Source of the DNA: Lautropia sp.
GTDB lineage: Bacteria; Pseudomonadota; Gammaproteobacteria; Burkholderiales; Burkholderiaceae_E
Length of the DNA: 64,000 nucleotides
NCBI GenBank assembly: GCA_030527825.1
Contig: JAUNAC010000001.1
Coordinates: 62,001 to 126,000 of the forward strand
Reading direction: 5' to 3'
Shown: in pieces, positions 8,487-17,645 of the stretch
Position numbering within the stretch: position 1 is the first letter of the stretch
How the letters are laid out: the number at the start of each line of letters is the position of its first letter
Translations under genes and position numbers: made by a program
The notes under the pieces: model-generated
What the model was told of the DNA's origin: nothing
The model's input: the letters and a program-made list of their open reading frames with translations, nothing else
Databases searched by the model: none

Positions 8487-9446
8487 ATGAACAACCCGAT
8501 CGACCGAGCGCCGGCAGGCTCTTCCTCGAACCCCCCTGGCACACACCAGTCACCCGGTGCAGCGCTGGTCCGGGATGATGGAGCCCGACTGCCCGACTTC
8601 AATCCGGCCAATCGCAAAACCCTGATGATGGGCGGTATTCTGGTGGCCAATGGCAAGCTACGCCCTGATCAGATCGACCTGGTTCTCAACGAACAGCGTG
8701 TCACCAATCTTCGCTTTGGTGAAACAGCCATCCGGATGCGACTGGTATCGCATGCCGATGTCGATGAAGCCCTGGCCATCCAGTTCGGCTATTCCTCATC
8801 GCGTGCATCGGCCCTGGCTCTACCGGACAAGGTAACCAGTGCCGTCAATCCCTATTCACCTTTTGCCGAGGCGTTGCGCGGCCTGCGCAGCCAGCTGATG
8901 ACACGCTGGTTCGATGGCCCCGGCCGCTCCACGCTGGCCATCACCAGCGTCGACCGTGGCGACGGCAAGAGCTTCGTCTGTGCCAACCTGGGGGTCGCCT
9001 TTTCGCAGATCGGGCAGCGCACGCTGGTCATTGACGGCGATCTGCGCCACCCCACCCAGCATCTGAACTTCGGTCTGCGCAACCAGATGGGCCTGTCGGG
9101 CATTCTCAGCGGTCGTGCCGGACTGGAAGAGGTGATGGAGTTTCCCACGTTACCCAACCTGGCGGTGCTGCCCTCCGGGCCGCAACCGCCCAATCCCCAG
9201 GAGCTGCTGGGCCGGGAAATCTTCATGGATCTGCTGCAGACACTGTCAGGACACTACGATGTGATCCTGATTGATACGCCGTCCGCCCAGGAAGCATCAG
9301 ATGCCATGGTCATCGGACAACGGGCCGGGGCATCGCTGATCGTCGGGCGCCGCAACCGCACCAAAGCCAGTGAAATCGCTCAACTGGCTTCCGTCATGGC
9401 CAGTTCAAATATTGTCCTGCTGGGCGCGTCCCTGAACGAGTACTGA
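8487..9446 (+). CDS. BY-kinase / EpsG-like polysaccharide tyrosine kinase
   Basis: This cytoplasmic 319-residue ATPase is of the CpsD/EpsG class that works with a Wzz-like partner to control polysaccharide assembly. A divergent Walker A ('DRGDGKS', about residue 155), Walker A' ('TLVIDGDLRHP') and Walker B ('VILIDTP') are visible. The first 110 or so residues form a separate domain with the pattern 'GGILVANGKLRPDQIDLVL' and 'FGETAIRMRLV', similar to MshEN/type II secretion N-terminal domains. The usual C-terminal tyrosine cluster is missing; only one Tyr ends the protein. No clear Shine-Dalgarno precedes the ATG. It is transcribed divergently from the chain-length and polymerase genes. Confidence 0.82.
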   Translation: MNNPIDRAPAGSSSNPPGTHQSPGAALVRDDGARLPDFNPANRKTLMMGGILVANGKLRPDQIDLVLNEQRVTNLRFGETAIRMRLVSHADVDEALAIQFGYSSSRASALALPDKVTSAVNPYSPFAEALRGLRSQLMTRWFDGPGRSTLAITSVDRGDGKSFVCANLGVAFSQIGQRTLVIDGDLRHPTQHLNFGLRNQMGLSGILSGRAGLEEVMEFPTLPNLAVLPSGPQPPNPQELLGREIFMDLLQTLSGHYDVILIDTPSAQEASDAMVIGQRAGASLIVGRRNRTKASEIAQLASVMASSNIVLLGASLNEY

Positions 9447-9462
9447 TCCTTCTTCTGGCGCT

Positions 9463-9485
9463 GGCAGCGGCTCCCCTCCGCTGCC
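9463..9485. terminator. 8-bp GC stem-loop without a T tract
   Basis: GGCAGCGG and CCGCTGCC pair perfectly around a 7-base loop, starting 16 bases after the BY-kinase stop. No T run follows, so this is only a possible transcript 3' end or pause site. Confidence 0.35.
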
Positions 9486-9562
9486 ACGCTGGCAGATAGC
9501 CCCCGGGCCACCTCGTCCATCAGTTTCTTGCTGCCCGACAAAATCAATTACCTGTATATTCA

Positions 9563-9592
9563 ATCAGACCTGAAATCGCCGATCTGTCTGAT
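9563..9592 (+). promoter_or_regulatory. hairpin immediately upstream of a start codon
   Basis: ATCAGAC and GTCTGAT pair as a perfect 7-bp stem around a 16-base loop and end 4 bases before the ATG at 9597. A TATATT hexamer at 9555-9560 could be a -10 element, but no -35 matches it. In the RNA the hairpin would occupy the ribosome binding region, where no Shine-Dalgarno is visible. Control of translation is inferred. Confidence 0.3.
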
Positions 9593-9596
9593 CTGA

Positions 9597-10658
9597 ATGC
9601 TGCCACTGCCCACTTTCCTGCCCATACTCAGCCTTCTGGCCACGGCACTGGCCGCCTTCATCATCATTCTGAAAGGGCTGGTGATCCCGGTTCTGCTGGC
9701 GCTGCTGGTCTATGCCTGGAGCTGTCTGCTTGCCGACCGCATCGTACAGATCCATCGGCCCGCAGCACTCTCCCTCGGCTATTATCCGAAGCGCTGGCCG
9801 GCGGTCATCAGCGGCATTGTCGTCACCGTCCTGGTCATCACGGCCTTCGTCTCTCTGTCCTACTGGACCATACACCTGGCCTCATCCGACGATCTGCGCA
9901 CATTCCTTGCACGCATCGAAGATTCTCTGGACGTGCTGCGTCAGGCACTGCCGGAGGCCATGGCCAAGCTGGTGCCTGAAAACTGGGCTGAACTCAAGGC
10001 GCAGCTGTTCAATTTTGTACGCAGCCGGGCAGCCGTGCTGAGTGGTGTGGGCGGTGCCGTCGTTCATGTCATTGCACAATCACTCTTTGCCATTCTTGTA
10101 GCCGCGCTAGCTGCCGTCTCGACCTGGCAGCCTCACCGGCTGCGTTCCGACCAGCTTTTCATCGCCCGCCTGCTGGTGGTACTGGAACGCGTGGCCATCG
10201 CCCAGACACGTATCGCACTGTTCAATACGACGATGACCATGCTTTATCTGTTTGTGCTGCTGCCCCTCTTTCATGTCCAGCTACCCTTCCGGGGACTGCT
10301 CTGCATGTTCACGTTGCTAACCGGCATCCTGCCGGTACTAGGCAATCTGATGGCCAACACGGTACTTTCCCTGATCTCCTTTGCTGTCTCACCCTGGGTT
10401 GCCGCTGGGTCACTAGTCTTTCTGGTGCTGATTCACAAGCTGGAATATGTGATCAATGCCCGCACCGTCGGCTCGAAAGTAGCCATGCATTCCTGGGAAA
10501 TCCTGGCTGCGATGCTGACCGGCGAGTCTCTGTTCGGGGTACCCGGTCTGGTGACCGCGCCACTGCTGTATCCATTCTTTAAGCGGGAGACAGGCCGGAT
10601 ATGGAACCGCTCCGGGAACGCAACAACACCGCCCGCCGGTTCTATCTCCCATCCCTGA
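9597..10658 (+). CDS. AI-2E family (PerM-like) membrane protein
   Basis: This 353-residue inner-membrane protein shows the AI-2E family layout: paired hydrophobic segments at the N-terminus, a soluble central segment (about residues 95-150), and a C-terminal cluster with 'LLTGILPVLGNLMANT' and 'ESLFGVPGLVTAPLLYPF', the most conserved part of the family. Members include putative autoinducer, Na+/H+ and general permeases, so the substrate is unknown. The start lacks a clear Shine-Dalgarno. The tail is convergent with uup, with about 100 bases between stops. Confidence 0.78.
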   Translation: MLPLPTFLPILSLLATALAAFIIILKGLVIPVLLALLVYAWSCLLADRIVQIHRPAALSLGYYPKRWPAVISGIVVTVLVITAFVSLSYWTIHLASSDDLRTFLARIEDSLDVLRQALPEAMAKLVPENWAELKAQLFNFVRSRAAVLSGVGGAVVHVIAQSLFAILVAALAAVSTWQPHRLRSDQLFIARLLVVLERVAIAQTRIALFNTTMTMLYLFVLLPLFHVQLPFRGLLCMFTLLTGILPVLGNLMANTVLSLISFAVSPWVAAGSLVFLVLIHKLEYVINARTVGSKVAMHSWEILAAMLTGESLFGVPGLVTAPLLYPFFKRETGRIWNRSGNATTPPAGSISHP

Positions 10659-10761
10659 ATCCTGGCACCTGTTCCGGTTCGCCCCCGGTTTGCGGAACGG
10701 CGGCCATACCGGGCTCTTCGCGCCCGCTGCAGCACTGGCTGACGCACCAGACGGCCAGATA

Positions 10762-12672
10762 TCAACGAGCCCGGCTGGCCTTGACCTCCGCCTCTCTGTC
10801 CAGCAACACCTCCCAGCGCGCCATCAGTTCGGACAGTCTCTGCTCCCGCCCGTCCAGGGCCGCCTGGCAGCTCCGGATATGCTCCGCTGGCTGGCGAAAG
10901 AAGGCCGGGTCGTTCATGGCGTCCTGATCACGGCGGATCTCGGCTTCCAGCGCCTCGATTTCAGCCGGCAGGCTGGCCAGCTCACGCACCTCCCGGTTAC
11001 TGAGACTGAGCCGGCCACCACTCCGGGCCGGTGCAGCATCCACAGCGTCCCGCCCGGCTGCCATTCCCGGGCTGTCCGAAGCCGTGGTGCCGATCGGCCG
11101 CCCAGCCGCGGCCGGCTCCGGCACTCCGTCCGGCTTAGCCTCACCTGTCCCCTGATGATCCTGTCGCCAGGCCAGCCAGTCGGAGTAGCCGCCCACCAGT
11201 TCCAGCCAGTTGCCGTTCCCCTGGGCAACCAGCACAGAGGTCACTACGTTGTCCAGAAAGCGCCGGTCGTGACTGACCAGCAGCAGTGTGCCCGCATAGG
11301 ACTGCAGCATGCTCTCCAGCAGATCGATCGATTCCAGATCAAGGTCATTGGTTGGTTCGTCCAGCACCAGCAGATTGGCCGGGCGGGCAAACAGCCGCGC
11401 CAGCAACAGACGGTTGCGTTCGCCCCCGGACAGGGTGCGCACCGGGGAACCGGCACGGTTGGACGGAAACAGGAAATCCTGCAGATAGCTGATGATGTGG
11501 CGGCGTTGGCCGTTGATCTCGACATAGTCGGAGCCGGGGCTGACCGTGTCAGCCACCGTACGCTCGGGGTCGAGCTGCTCACGCAACTGGTCGAAATAGG
11601 CGATCTGCAGGTTCGACCCCAGGCGAACCGTTCCGGTATCTGGGGGATATTCGCCCAGGATCAGCCGGAGCAAGGTGGATTTGCCCACGCCATTGGGGCC
11701 AATCAGTCCCATCCGATCCCCCCGCAGCACCGTGAGGTCAAGATCGCGCACCAGGCAGCGCCCCCCCAGGCTGATGCCCGCCCCGCGGGTCTCGCAGACC
11801 AGCCGTCCCGAGCGCTCCCCGGTATCCACTTCCAGGCGGATCTGGCCGGCGCGCTCACGCCGGGCCGCCCGAGCTTCGCGCAACGCCTCCAGGCGTCGCA
11901 CCCGGCCCTCGTTGCGGGTTCGACGCGCCTCGATGCCCTTGCGGATCCAGACCTCTTCCTGAGCCCAGAATTTATCGAATTTCCGGTTGGCGACCGCCTC
12001 GGCCTCCAGCTGCTCCCCCCGCAGCCGTTCATAGCTGGCGAAATTGCCCGGAAAACTGCGTATCAGGCCCCGATCCAGTTCGATGATGCGGGTGGCGACC
12101 TGATCGAGGAAGCGCCGGTCGTGTGTAATGATGATGGCGGCCGGTCCGGTATTGATGATGCCCTCCAGCGCCTCGATGGCCTCGATGTCCAGGTGGTTGG
12201 TCGGCTCATCCAGCAACAGCAGGTCGGGCTCCAGTGCAAAGGCCAGCGCCAGCGCGGCACGCTTGGTCTGCCCACCGGACAGTCCTTCCGATCCGGCATC
12301 CGGATCGATGCCGAAACGGTCCATTTCCGCACGCAGGCGGGCCTGAAAGGCCCAGTAATGCCGTTCGTCCCGTTCATCCACCAGACCGGCCGCTTCCCCG
12401 CGGGCCAGCAGGCTCGCGAACAGCGTATCGGCTGCCGGCAGCACCGGCTCCTGCTCTACTGCCACGATACGCAGACCGTCCCGTACGACCATGCGTCCAT
12501 CATCAAGCTGCAGCCGTCCGGCGATCACGTTCAGCAGACTGGATTTTCCAGTGCCGTTGCGGCCGATCAGGCCCAGCCGCTCACCCGCCGTGATGGTAAA
12601 GGCCGCTCCATCCAGCAGTGGATGGGCGCCGAAGGCCAGACCGGCATCAATCAAGCTCAAAAGGACACTCAC
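10762..12672 (-). CDS. uup: ABC-F ATPase Uup
   Basis: Uup is a cytoplasmic ABC-F protein linked to ribosome function and to precise excision of transposons. The two ATPase halves show Walker A 'GLIGRNGTGKSS' and 'GLIGPNGVGKST', signatures 'LSGGQTKRAALA' and 'LSGGERNRLLLA', and Walker B 'LLLDEPTNHLD' and 'LVLDEPTNDLD'. The C-terminal 80 or so residues are a charged coiled coil, the domain that separates Uup from the other ABC-F proteins. I chose the GTG at 12672, giving 636 residues, the usual Uup length; upstream residues in the longer frame do not resemble the family. An Ala/Gly/Pro linker precedes the coiled coil. The gene is divergent from the acetyltransferase gene. Confidence 0.92.
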   Translation of the reverse strand: MSVLLSLIDAGLAFGAHPLLDGAAFTITAGERLGLIGRNGTGKSSLLNVIAGRLQLDDGRMVVRDGLRIVAVEQEPVLPAADTLFASLLARGEAAGLVDERDERHYWAFQARLRAEMDRFGIDPDAGSEGLSGGQTKRAALALAFALEPDLLLLDEPTNHLDIEAIEALEGIINTGPAAIIITHDRRFLDQVATRIIELDRGLIRSFPGNFASYERLRGEQLEAEAVANRKFDKFWAQEEVWIRKGIEARRTRNEGRVRRLEALREARAARRERAGQIRLEVDTGERSGRLVCETRGAGISLGGRCLVRDLDLTVLRGDRMGLIGPNGVGKSTLLRLILGEYPPDTGTVRLGSNLQIAYFDQLREQLDPERTVADTVSPGSDYVEINGQRRHIISYLQDFLFPSNRAGSPVRTLSGGERNRLLLARLFARPANLLVLDEPTNDLDLESIDLLESMLQSYAGTLLLVSHDRRFLDNVVTSVLVAQGNGNWLELVGGYSDWLAWRQDHQGTGEAKPDGVPEPAAAGRPIGTTASDSPGMAAGRDAVDAAPARSGGRLSLSNREVRELASLPAEIEALEAEIRRDQDAMNDPAFFRQPAEHIRSCQAALDGREQRLSELMARWEVLLDREAEVKASRAR

Positions 12673-12859
12673 AGGAAATCTCGCCCCGGGCACCGCACCC
12701 GAAAAAGAAATAGCAGAGAAAGTCAGGATTCTAGAACCTTCCGGACAGCGAGAAATGCGGCTTGGCCGGTCACTGCATCTCGGCATCCGGGAAATCCAGA
12801 GCACAGATGACCAGGTGAAAGACGCCAGCATCGGGATGTTCTGGGGTACTCTGTAGGGT

Positions 12860-15664
12860 GTGAGCAGCCTGCCCCCTCTCCCCCAGAAAGTCACGCCAGC
12901 CACCGTGCCGGTCAGCACGCCGCGCCATCGGCTGCACGCCCTGTTCCGTCCGGAATCCATCGCGATTTTCGGTGCCTCCGAACAGCCCGGATCGACGGGC
13001 TGGCACATTTACGAAAGTCTGCTGCAGTCCAATTTCACCGGCCGGGTTCACGCCATCCATCCCGGGCTGAAGACAATTTTCGGCCACCCGTGCCTGCCGG
13101 ATCTCGGCGCACTGGACAAGCCGCCCGACCTGGCGGTGCTGGCGCTGCCCTGCGAACAGATTGAGGCACTGGTACCCAAACTGGCTGCAGCTGGCGTTCA
13201 CCATGCCATCTGGCTGCTGAACTTCCAGGGCGAAACGCCAGCAGCCACGGCAAGACGGGTAGCCGGACAGGCGCGTGCTCTGGGCATTACCCTGCTCGGG
13301 GCCGACAGCCTGGGGCTGGCGCACAGCGCCGTACGCATGAATCTGCTGGCATCCAATGCCCAGGTCATGGCAGGCGGGGTTGCGGTGCTGTCACAGTCCT
13401 CGGCCATTTGCTCGGCCCTGCTGGACTACGCCCAGGGCAATGGCATCGGTCTGTCCACCGCTGTCGACACCGGAACCGAAAGCGGTGTCGATCTGGCCGA
13501 TCTGCTGGATTATCTTGCCTTTGATGGCCATACCCGCAGCATCGCCCTGTTCATCGGCGATCTGCAGTCGCCCCGCCGTTTCCTGAGCGCGCTGCGGGCC
13601 GCTGCCCGGCTCAAACCGGTCGTGGTTCTGTGCAGTGGCCAGAGCAGATGCCGGCAGGCGACGACAGATACCCCGCGCACCCGGCTGACCCACGCCGAAA
13701 ACCTCGTGTCGCACCACAAGACCCTGCAAAGCGCCCTGGCGCGCTGTGGGGCAGTGATCGTACAGAGTTTCGGTGAACTGTTCGCCACACTGGAATGGCT
13801 GGGCGACAACCGGGGGGTACAGGGGAACCGTCTGGCCATCGTCAGCAATGGCGGGGGCCTGAACCAGCTGGCGGAAGACGCCTGCCAGCGCTACCGTGTC
13901 CAGATCGTTCGGCCTGCCGACGAAACGCTGGCCACCCTGCCCCGCCCCCCCTCATCCAGCGACTCGCTCTCCCCCGGCTCCCCCTGCATCAACCTCGGCA
14001 TGAGCTGCACACCCGCACAGGCCGCTGACACCCTTCGGCAGGTTGCGGCAGATCGGCAGGCGGATGCCGTTCTGGGCATCTTCCAGCCCACGCTGACATG
14101 CGATGCCAGCAGCCTGGCACGTGAAATCCTGGCCGGCCCGGCTCCCAATCCCGCGCTGCTGGCGCTGGTGGGTGACGCGGACGCCCGGCGCGGTGCCGAG
14201 CAGCTGACCAAAAATTTTAGCGTCTTCCGTACACCGGAAGACGCCGTGCAGGCGTTTGCCGTACTGGCTGAATATCAGCGCGGCCAGCAGCGACTGCTGG
14301 AAGCGCCCGGGCCTTCCTGGCATGCCACCCACTTTGATGAGGCACGCATTGGCGAGCTGCTCGCCCGTGCCATCCACAGCGGCGAATCAATGCTGAACCA
14401 GTTGACCAGCAACGACATCCTGGCCGCCTGTGGTATTCCGGTGCCGCGCACCCACATCGCGGCCAACATCGACGAAGCCGTCGCGCTGGCCCGCGATATC
14501 GGCTATCCGGTCGTACTGAAGGTGCAATCGCGTGAGATCGTGCACAAAAGTGATATCGGCGGCGTACGGCTTGATATCCGCAACGAGAATGAGCTGCGCA
14601 GCGCCGCCCGGGCCATCGAAGACCGGCTGGCCACCCTGTCGCCACCACCCCGACTGGAGGGGCTGCTGCTGCAGCCCATGATGCCCCGGCGCCACAGCCG
14701 TGAAGTCCTGGTCGGTGCCAGCCATGATCCCGCATTCGGTCCCGTCCTGCACTTCGGCAGTGGCGGGATCACGGTCGAACTGATCGATGACACAGCAGTC
14801 GAACTGCCTCCCCTGAGCCCGACCCTGGCCCGTGAACTGATTGACCGGACACGGGTTTCCCGGCTCCTGCACAGCCACCATGGCGAACCCCCGGCCGATA
14901 TCGACGCCCTGGTCGATGTGCTCCTGGCCATCTCGGCCCTGTTGACCCGCTTTCCCGCCGTCCAGGCCCTGGACATCAATCCGCTGCTGGTCGGCCCGCA
15001 GGGCGTGATCGCGCTGGATGCCCGCATCCGGCTGGATCTGCAGGCCCATCCACTGGACAGTCGCTACAGTCACCTCGCCATCCATCCCTATCCGGTCGAG
15101 GCGGAACGTCGCTTCACGCCCCGGTCGGAAGCAGAGACACCGGCACCCGAGCTGCTGATGCGTCCCATCCGGCCAGATGATGCGCCGCGGCTGGCGGCGT
15201 TCGTGGCCGATCTGAGCGATGAATCGCGTCTGTGGCGCTTCCTGCATCCCATCCGCGTCATGTCGCCACAGATGGTGTCACGTTTCACGCAGGTGGACTA
15301 CGACCGTGACATGGCCTTTGTCGTCGTGGAGGAGCAGCTGGGCCCCGAGGCGCCCATTCTGGGGGTCGCCCGCTATTTCCGGGAGCCAAGCGAATCGCGC
15401 TGCGAATTTGCCATCGTCGTGCTCGACAGCTGGCAAGGGCATGGCCTGGCCAAAGTGATGATGCAGCATCTCATCGACACGGCCCGCGCCAATGGCCTGG
15501 ACACCATGATCGGCCTCGTGCACGGCAACAACACCCGCATGCTGAATTTCATGCGCCGCCTCGGCTTCCGGATCAGCAAGGACCCGGATGAACCGGAACT
15601 GCGGCAGGTGACGCTCCACATGCCACAGGCAGACAGCGCCGCCTCGGCCCCGGAGCATCAGTAA
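12860..15664 (+). CDS. Pat/PatZ-type GNAT acetyltransferase fused to acyl-CoA ligase domains
   Basis: The 934-residue protein has the layout of Pat/YfiQ lysine acetyltransferases, which control acetyl-CoA synthetase and other enzymes. In order are a CoA-binding Rossmann domain ('ESIAIFGASEQPGSTG', residues about 30-130), a succinyl-CoA-ligase-like domain (about 150-300), an ATP-grasp domain ('GYPVVLKVQS..IVHKSDIGGV', about 490-720) and a C-terminal GNAT domain ('MRPIRPDD', 'GHGLAKVMMQHLI'). The ligase half resembles ADP-forming acyl-CoA synthetases. The segment that usually reads 'SHTG' in active ligases is altered here, so the ligase may be regulatory rather than catalytic. The GTG start at 12860 has no well-spaced Shine-Dalgarno and is uncertain. 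Confidence 0.88.
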   Translation: MSSLPPLPQKVTPATVPVSTPRHRLHALFRPESIAIFGASEQPGSTGWHIYESLLQSNFTGRVHAIHPGLKTIFGHPCLPDLGALDKPPDLAVLALPCEQIEALVPKLAAAGVHHAIWLLNFQGETPAATARRVAGQARALGITLLGADSLGLAHSAVRMNLLASNAQVMAGGVAVLSQSSAICSALLDYAQGNGIGLSTAVDTGTESGVDLADLLDYLAFDGHTRSIALFIGDLQSPRRFLSALRAAARLKPVVVLCSGQSRCRQATTDTPRTRLTHAENLVSHHKTLQSALARCGAVIVQSFGELFATLEWLGDNRGVQGNRLAIVSNGGGLNQLAEDACQRYRVQIVRPADETLATLPRPPSSSDSLSPGSPCINLGMSCTPAQAADTLRQVAADRQADAVLGIFQPTLTCDASSLAREILAGPAPNPALLALVGDADARRGAEQLTKNFSVFRTPEDAVQAFAVLAEYQRGQQRLLEAPGPSWHATHFDEARIGELLARAIHSGESMLNQLTSNDILAACGIPVPRTHIAANIDEAVALARDIGYPVVLKVQSREIVHKSDIGGVRLDIRNENELRSAARAIEDRLATLSPPPRLEGLLLQPMMPRRHSREVLVGASHDPAFGPVLHFGSGGITVELIDDTAVELPPLSPTLARELIDRTRVSRLLHSHHGEPPADIDALVDVLLAISALLTRFPAVQALDINPLLVGPQGVIALDARIRLDLQAHPLDSRYSHLAIHPYPVEAERRFTPRSEAETPAPELLMRPIRPDDAPRLAAFVADLSDESRLWRFLHPIRVMSPQMVSRFTQVDYDRDMAFVVVEEQLGPEAPILGVARYFREPSESRCEFAIVVLDSWQGHGLAKVMMQHLIDTARANGLDTMIGLVHGNNTRMLNFMRRLGFRISKDPDEPELRQVTLHMPQADSAASAPEHQ

Positions 15665-15689
15665 ACACCCCGGAGCGGTCTGGTGGATT

Positions 15690-17510
15690 TCAGATCGCCG
15701 CGGTGCGGGTCTCCAGCCATTGCCGTGCCGCACCGTCGACACGTGGCGACAGCCGCTCGCGCACCATCGCATGATAGGCGTTCACCCACTGGATTTCGCT
15801 CGCGGTCATCAGGCTCCTGTCCATCAGGCGGGTGTCGATCGGACAAAGCGTCAGCGCCTCGAAATACAGGAACTTGCCGAATTCGGTTTCGGCCGGATGG
15901 GCAACCGGCTGGTTGGCCACCAGGTTCTCGATGCGGATCCCCCACTGCCCCGGACGGTACAGCCCCGGTTCGATGGAGGTGATCATCCCTTCCTTCAGGG
16001 CACTCTGCGACCGCACCGGCGCACGATAGGAAATGACCTGCGGCCCCTCATGGACGTTCATGAAATAGCCGATGCCGTGGCCGGTGCCATGCCCATAATC
16101 GCACTGATGCTGCCACATCGGCTTGCGGCAGATGGCGTCCAGCATCGGCCCGGGGATGTTGTCGGGGAAAACCGTCTCGGCCAGGGCGATATGCGCCTTC
16201 AGCACCATCGTGTAGTCCCGCTTCTGGGCAGCGGACGGATGGCCCACCGGCACCACCCGGGTAATGTCGGTGGTGCCATTGAGATACTGTGCCCCGGAGT
16301 CGATCAGCAGCATGCCATCGCCCCGGATCTCGCTGTGCTGCTCGGGTGTGGCAGAGTAATGCGGCAGCGCGGCATTGGCATTGAAACCGGCAATCGTGTC
16401 GAAGCTGGGCGAGACGAAATGAGCCCGCTTGCTGCGAAACTCCAGCAGCAGCCGATCAATGTCCAGCTCGGTCAGCCGCTCGCTCCGGGCCAGCCGTGCT
16501 TCGAAATCGGCGAAGAAATGGCAGAGCGCCGCACCATCCTCGGCCATGGCTTCGCGGACGTGGGCCAGATCCTGGGGCGATTTGATCGACTTGAACAGCG
16601 CACTGGGATTGACAGCCTCCACCACCTGAATGTCCGCCGGCAGCGCCTGCAGCGTGCTGACGGCCACCTCGGCCGGATCCAGCAGCAGCCCCTGGGTCAG
16701 GCCGGCAATGTCCTGCTGCACCCGCTCATAGGGCGCGATCGAAATGCCGGCAGCCTTCAGCGCTGCCTGCGCCGGCCCGGACAGGCGCTCAGCCGCGACA
16801 TACAGCGTCGCCTCGTGCTGACCGATCAGCAGATGCGAAAGAAACACCGGATTGAACGACACATCATTGCCGCGCAGATTGGTGAGCCAGGCGACATCAT
16901 CCAGCGAGGACACCAGATGGTGGGCCACGCCCTTTTCCTGCATGACGGCCCGCACCCGGGCAAGCTTCTCGGCAGTGGTCTCCGAGACGAATGCTTCCGC
17001 ATGAACGACAACCGGTTCGGCCGGCAGCCCCGGTCGGTCAGTCCAGATGCCATCCAGCAGATCCGTATCAGCCCGCAGCACAATGCCCCGTGCCGACAGA
17101 CCCTGCTGCAGCTGCCCTTGTTCCGCCCGCGACAGCATGTCCGGTGCCACGCCAACCACGGCCCCCTGGCCGAGCGATGTCGCCAGCGCCTCGGTATAGC
17201 CCGGGTCGACACCCAGCTTCTGCAGCTGGATGCCACTGCCCGCCAGCTGGGCCGTGGCCTGTTCCCAGTAGCGGCTGTCGGTCCAGAGACCGGCCGTGCC
17301 GGCCGTCACCACCAGGGTACCAAATGAGCCGGTGAAACCCGATACCCAGCGCCGGCCCTGCCAGTGCTCAGGCAGGTATTCCGACAGGTGCGGATCGGCT
17401 GACGGAATGATCCATGCGTCGAAACCGTGTTTTTGCATAGCCTGGCGCAACGCCGCCAGACGTTGGGCGGGTTTCTGCAGGCCAGAAGAAGAGCTGGCGG
17501 TCGTCGTCAT
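15690..17510 (-). CDS. Xaa-Pro aminopeptidase (M24B, long form)
   Basis: This predicted cytosolic 606-residue metallopeptidase removes an N-terminal residue before proline. It is of the long form, with two creatinase-like N-terminal domains and a pita-bread catalytic domain. Metal ligands are visible in 'DSGAQYLNGTTDITR' (two Asp), 'GHGTGHGIGY' (His), 'SIEPG' (Glu) and 'GIRIEN' (Glu). The ATG at 17510 was chosen because the protein then begins shortly before 'PAQRLAALRQAM', as expected for the family; AAGGAT lies upstream. It follows a peptide transporter gene on the same strand by 135 bases, which suggests uptake and then breakdown of proline-containing peptides. Confidence 0.92.
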   Translation of the reverse strand: MTTTASSSSGLQKPAQRLAALRQAMQKHGFDAWIIPSADPHLSEYLPEHWQGRRWVSGFTGSFGTLVVTAGTAGLWTDSRYWEQATAQLAGSGIQLQKLGVDPGYTEALATSLGQGAVVGVAPDMLSRAEQGQLQQGLSARGIVLRADTDLLDGIWTDRPGLPAEPVVVHAEAFVSETTAEKLARVRAVMQEKGVAHHLVSSLDDVAWLTNLRGNDVSFNPVFLSHLLIGQHEATLYVAAERLSGPAQAALKAAGISIAPYERVQQDIAGLTQGLLLDPAEVAVSTLQALPADIQVVEAVNPSALFKSIKSPQDLAHVREAMAEDGAALCHFFADFEARLARSERLTELDIDRLLLEFRSKRAHFVSPSFDTIAGFNANAALPHYSATPEQHSEIRGDGMLLIDSGAQYLNGTTDITRVVPVGHPSAAQKRDYTMVLKAHIALAETVFPDNIPGPMLDAICRKPMWQHQCDYGHGTGHGIGYFMNVHEGPQVISYRAPVRSQSALKEGMITSIEPGLYRPGQWGIRIENLVANQPVAHPAETEFGKFLYFEALTLCPIDTRLMDRSLMTASEIQWVNAYHAMVRERLSPRVDGAARQWLETRTAAI

Positions 17511-17645
17511 GCTGATAGATCCTTGAAAGATGAAAGACAGGCCCTTGTCCAGGACGCGGCCCGGACAGGGGCGCCATGGATGTTTCCCCAGACGACTGCT
17601 GACCGCCCGCGCCACGGGCGGCGGCCACTGCGCGCCGGGATGGCA

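Noticed and set aside
10690-12810. Open frame of 706 codons antisense to uup.
   Set aside because: The opposite strand carries a complete ABC-F protein with all motifs; this frame has none.
15720-17327. Open frame of 535 codons antisense to the Xaa-Pro aminopeptidase.
   Set aside because: The aminopeptidase has its full metal site; the antisense frame is a shadow.
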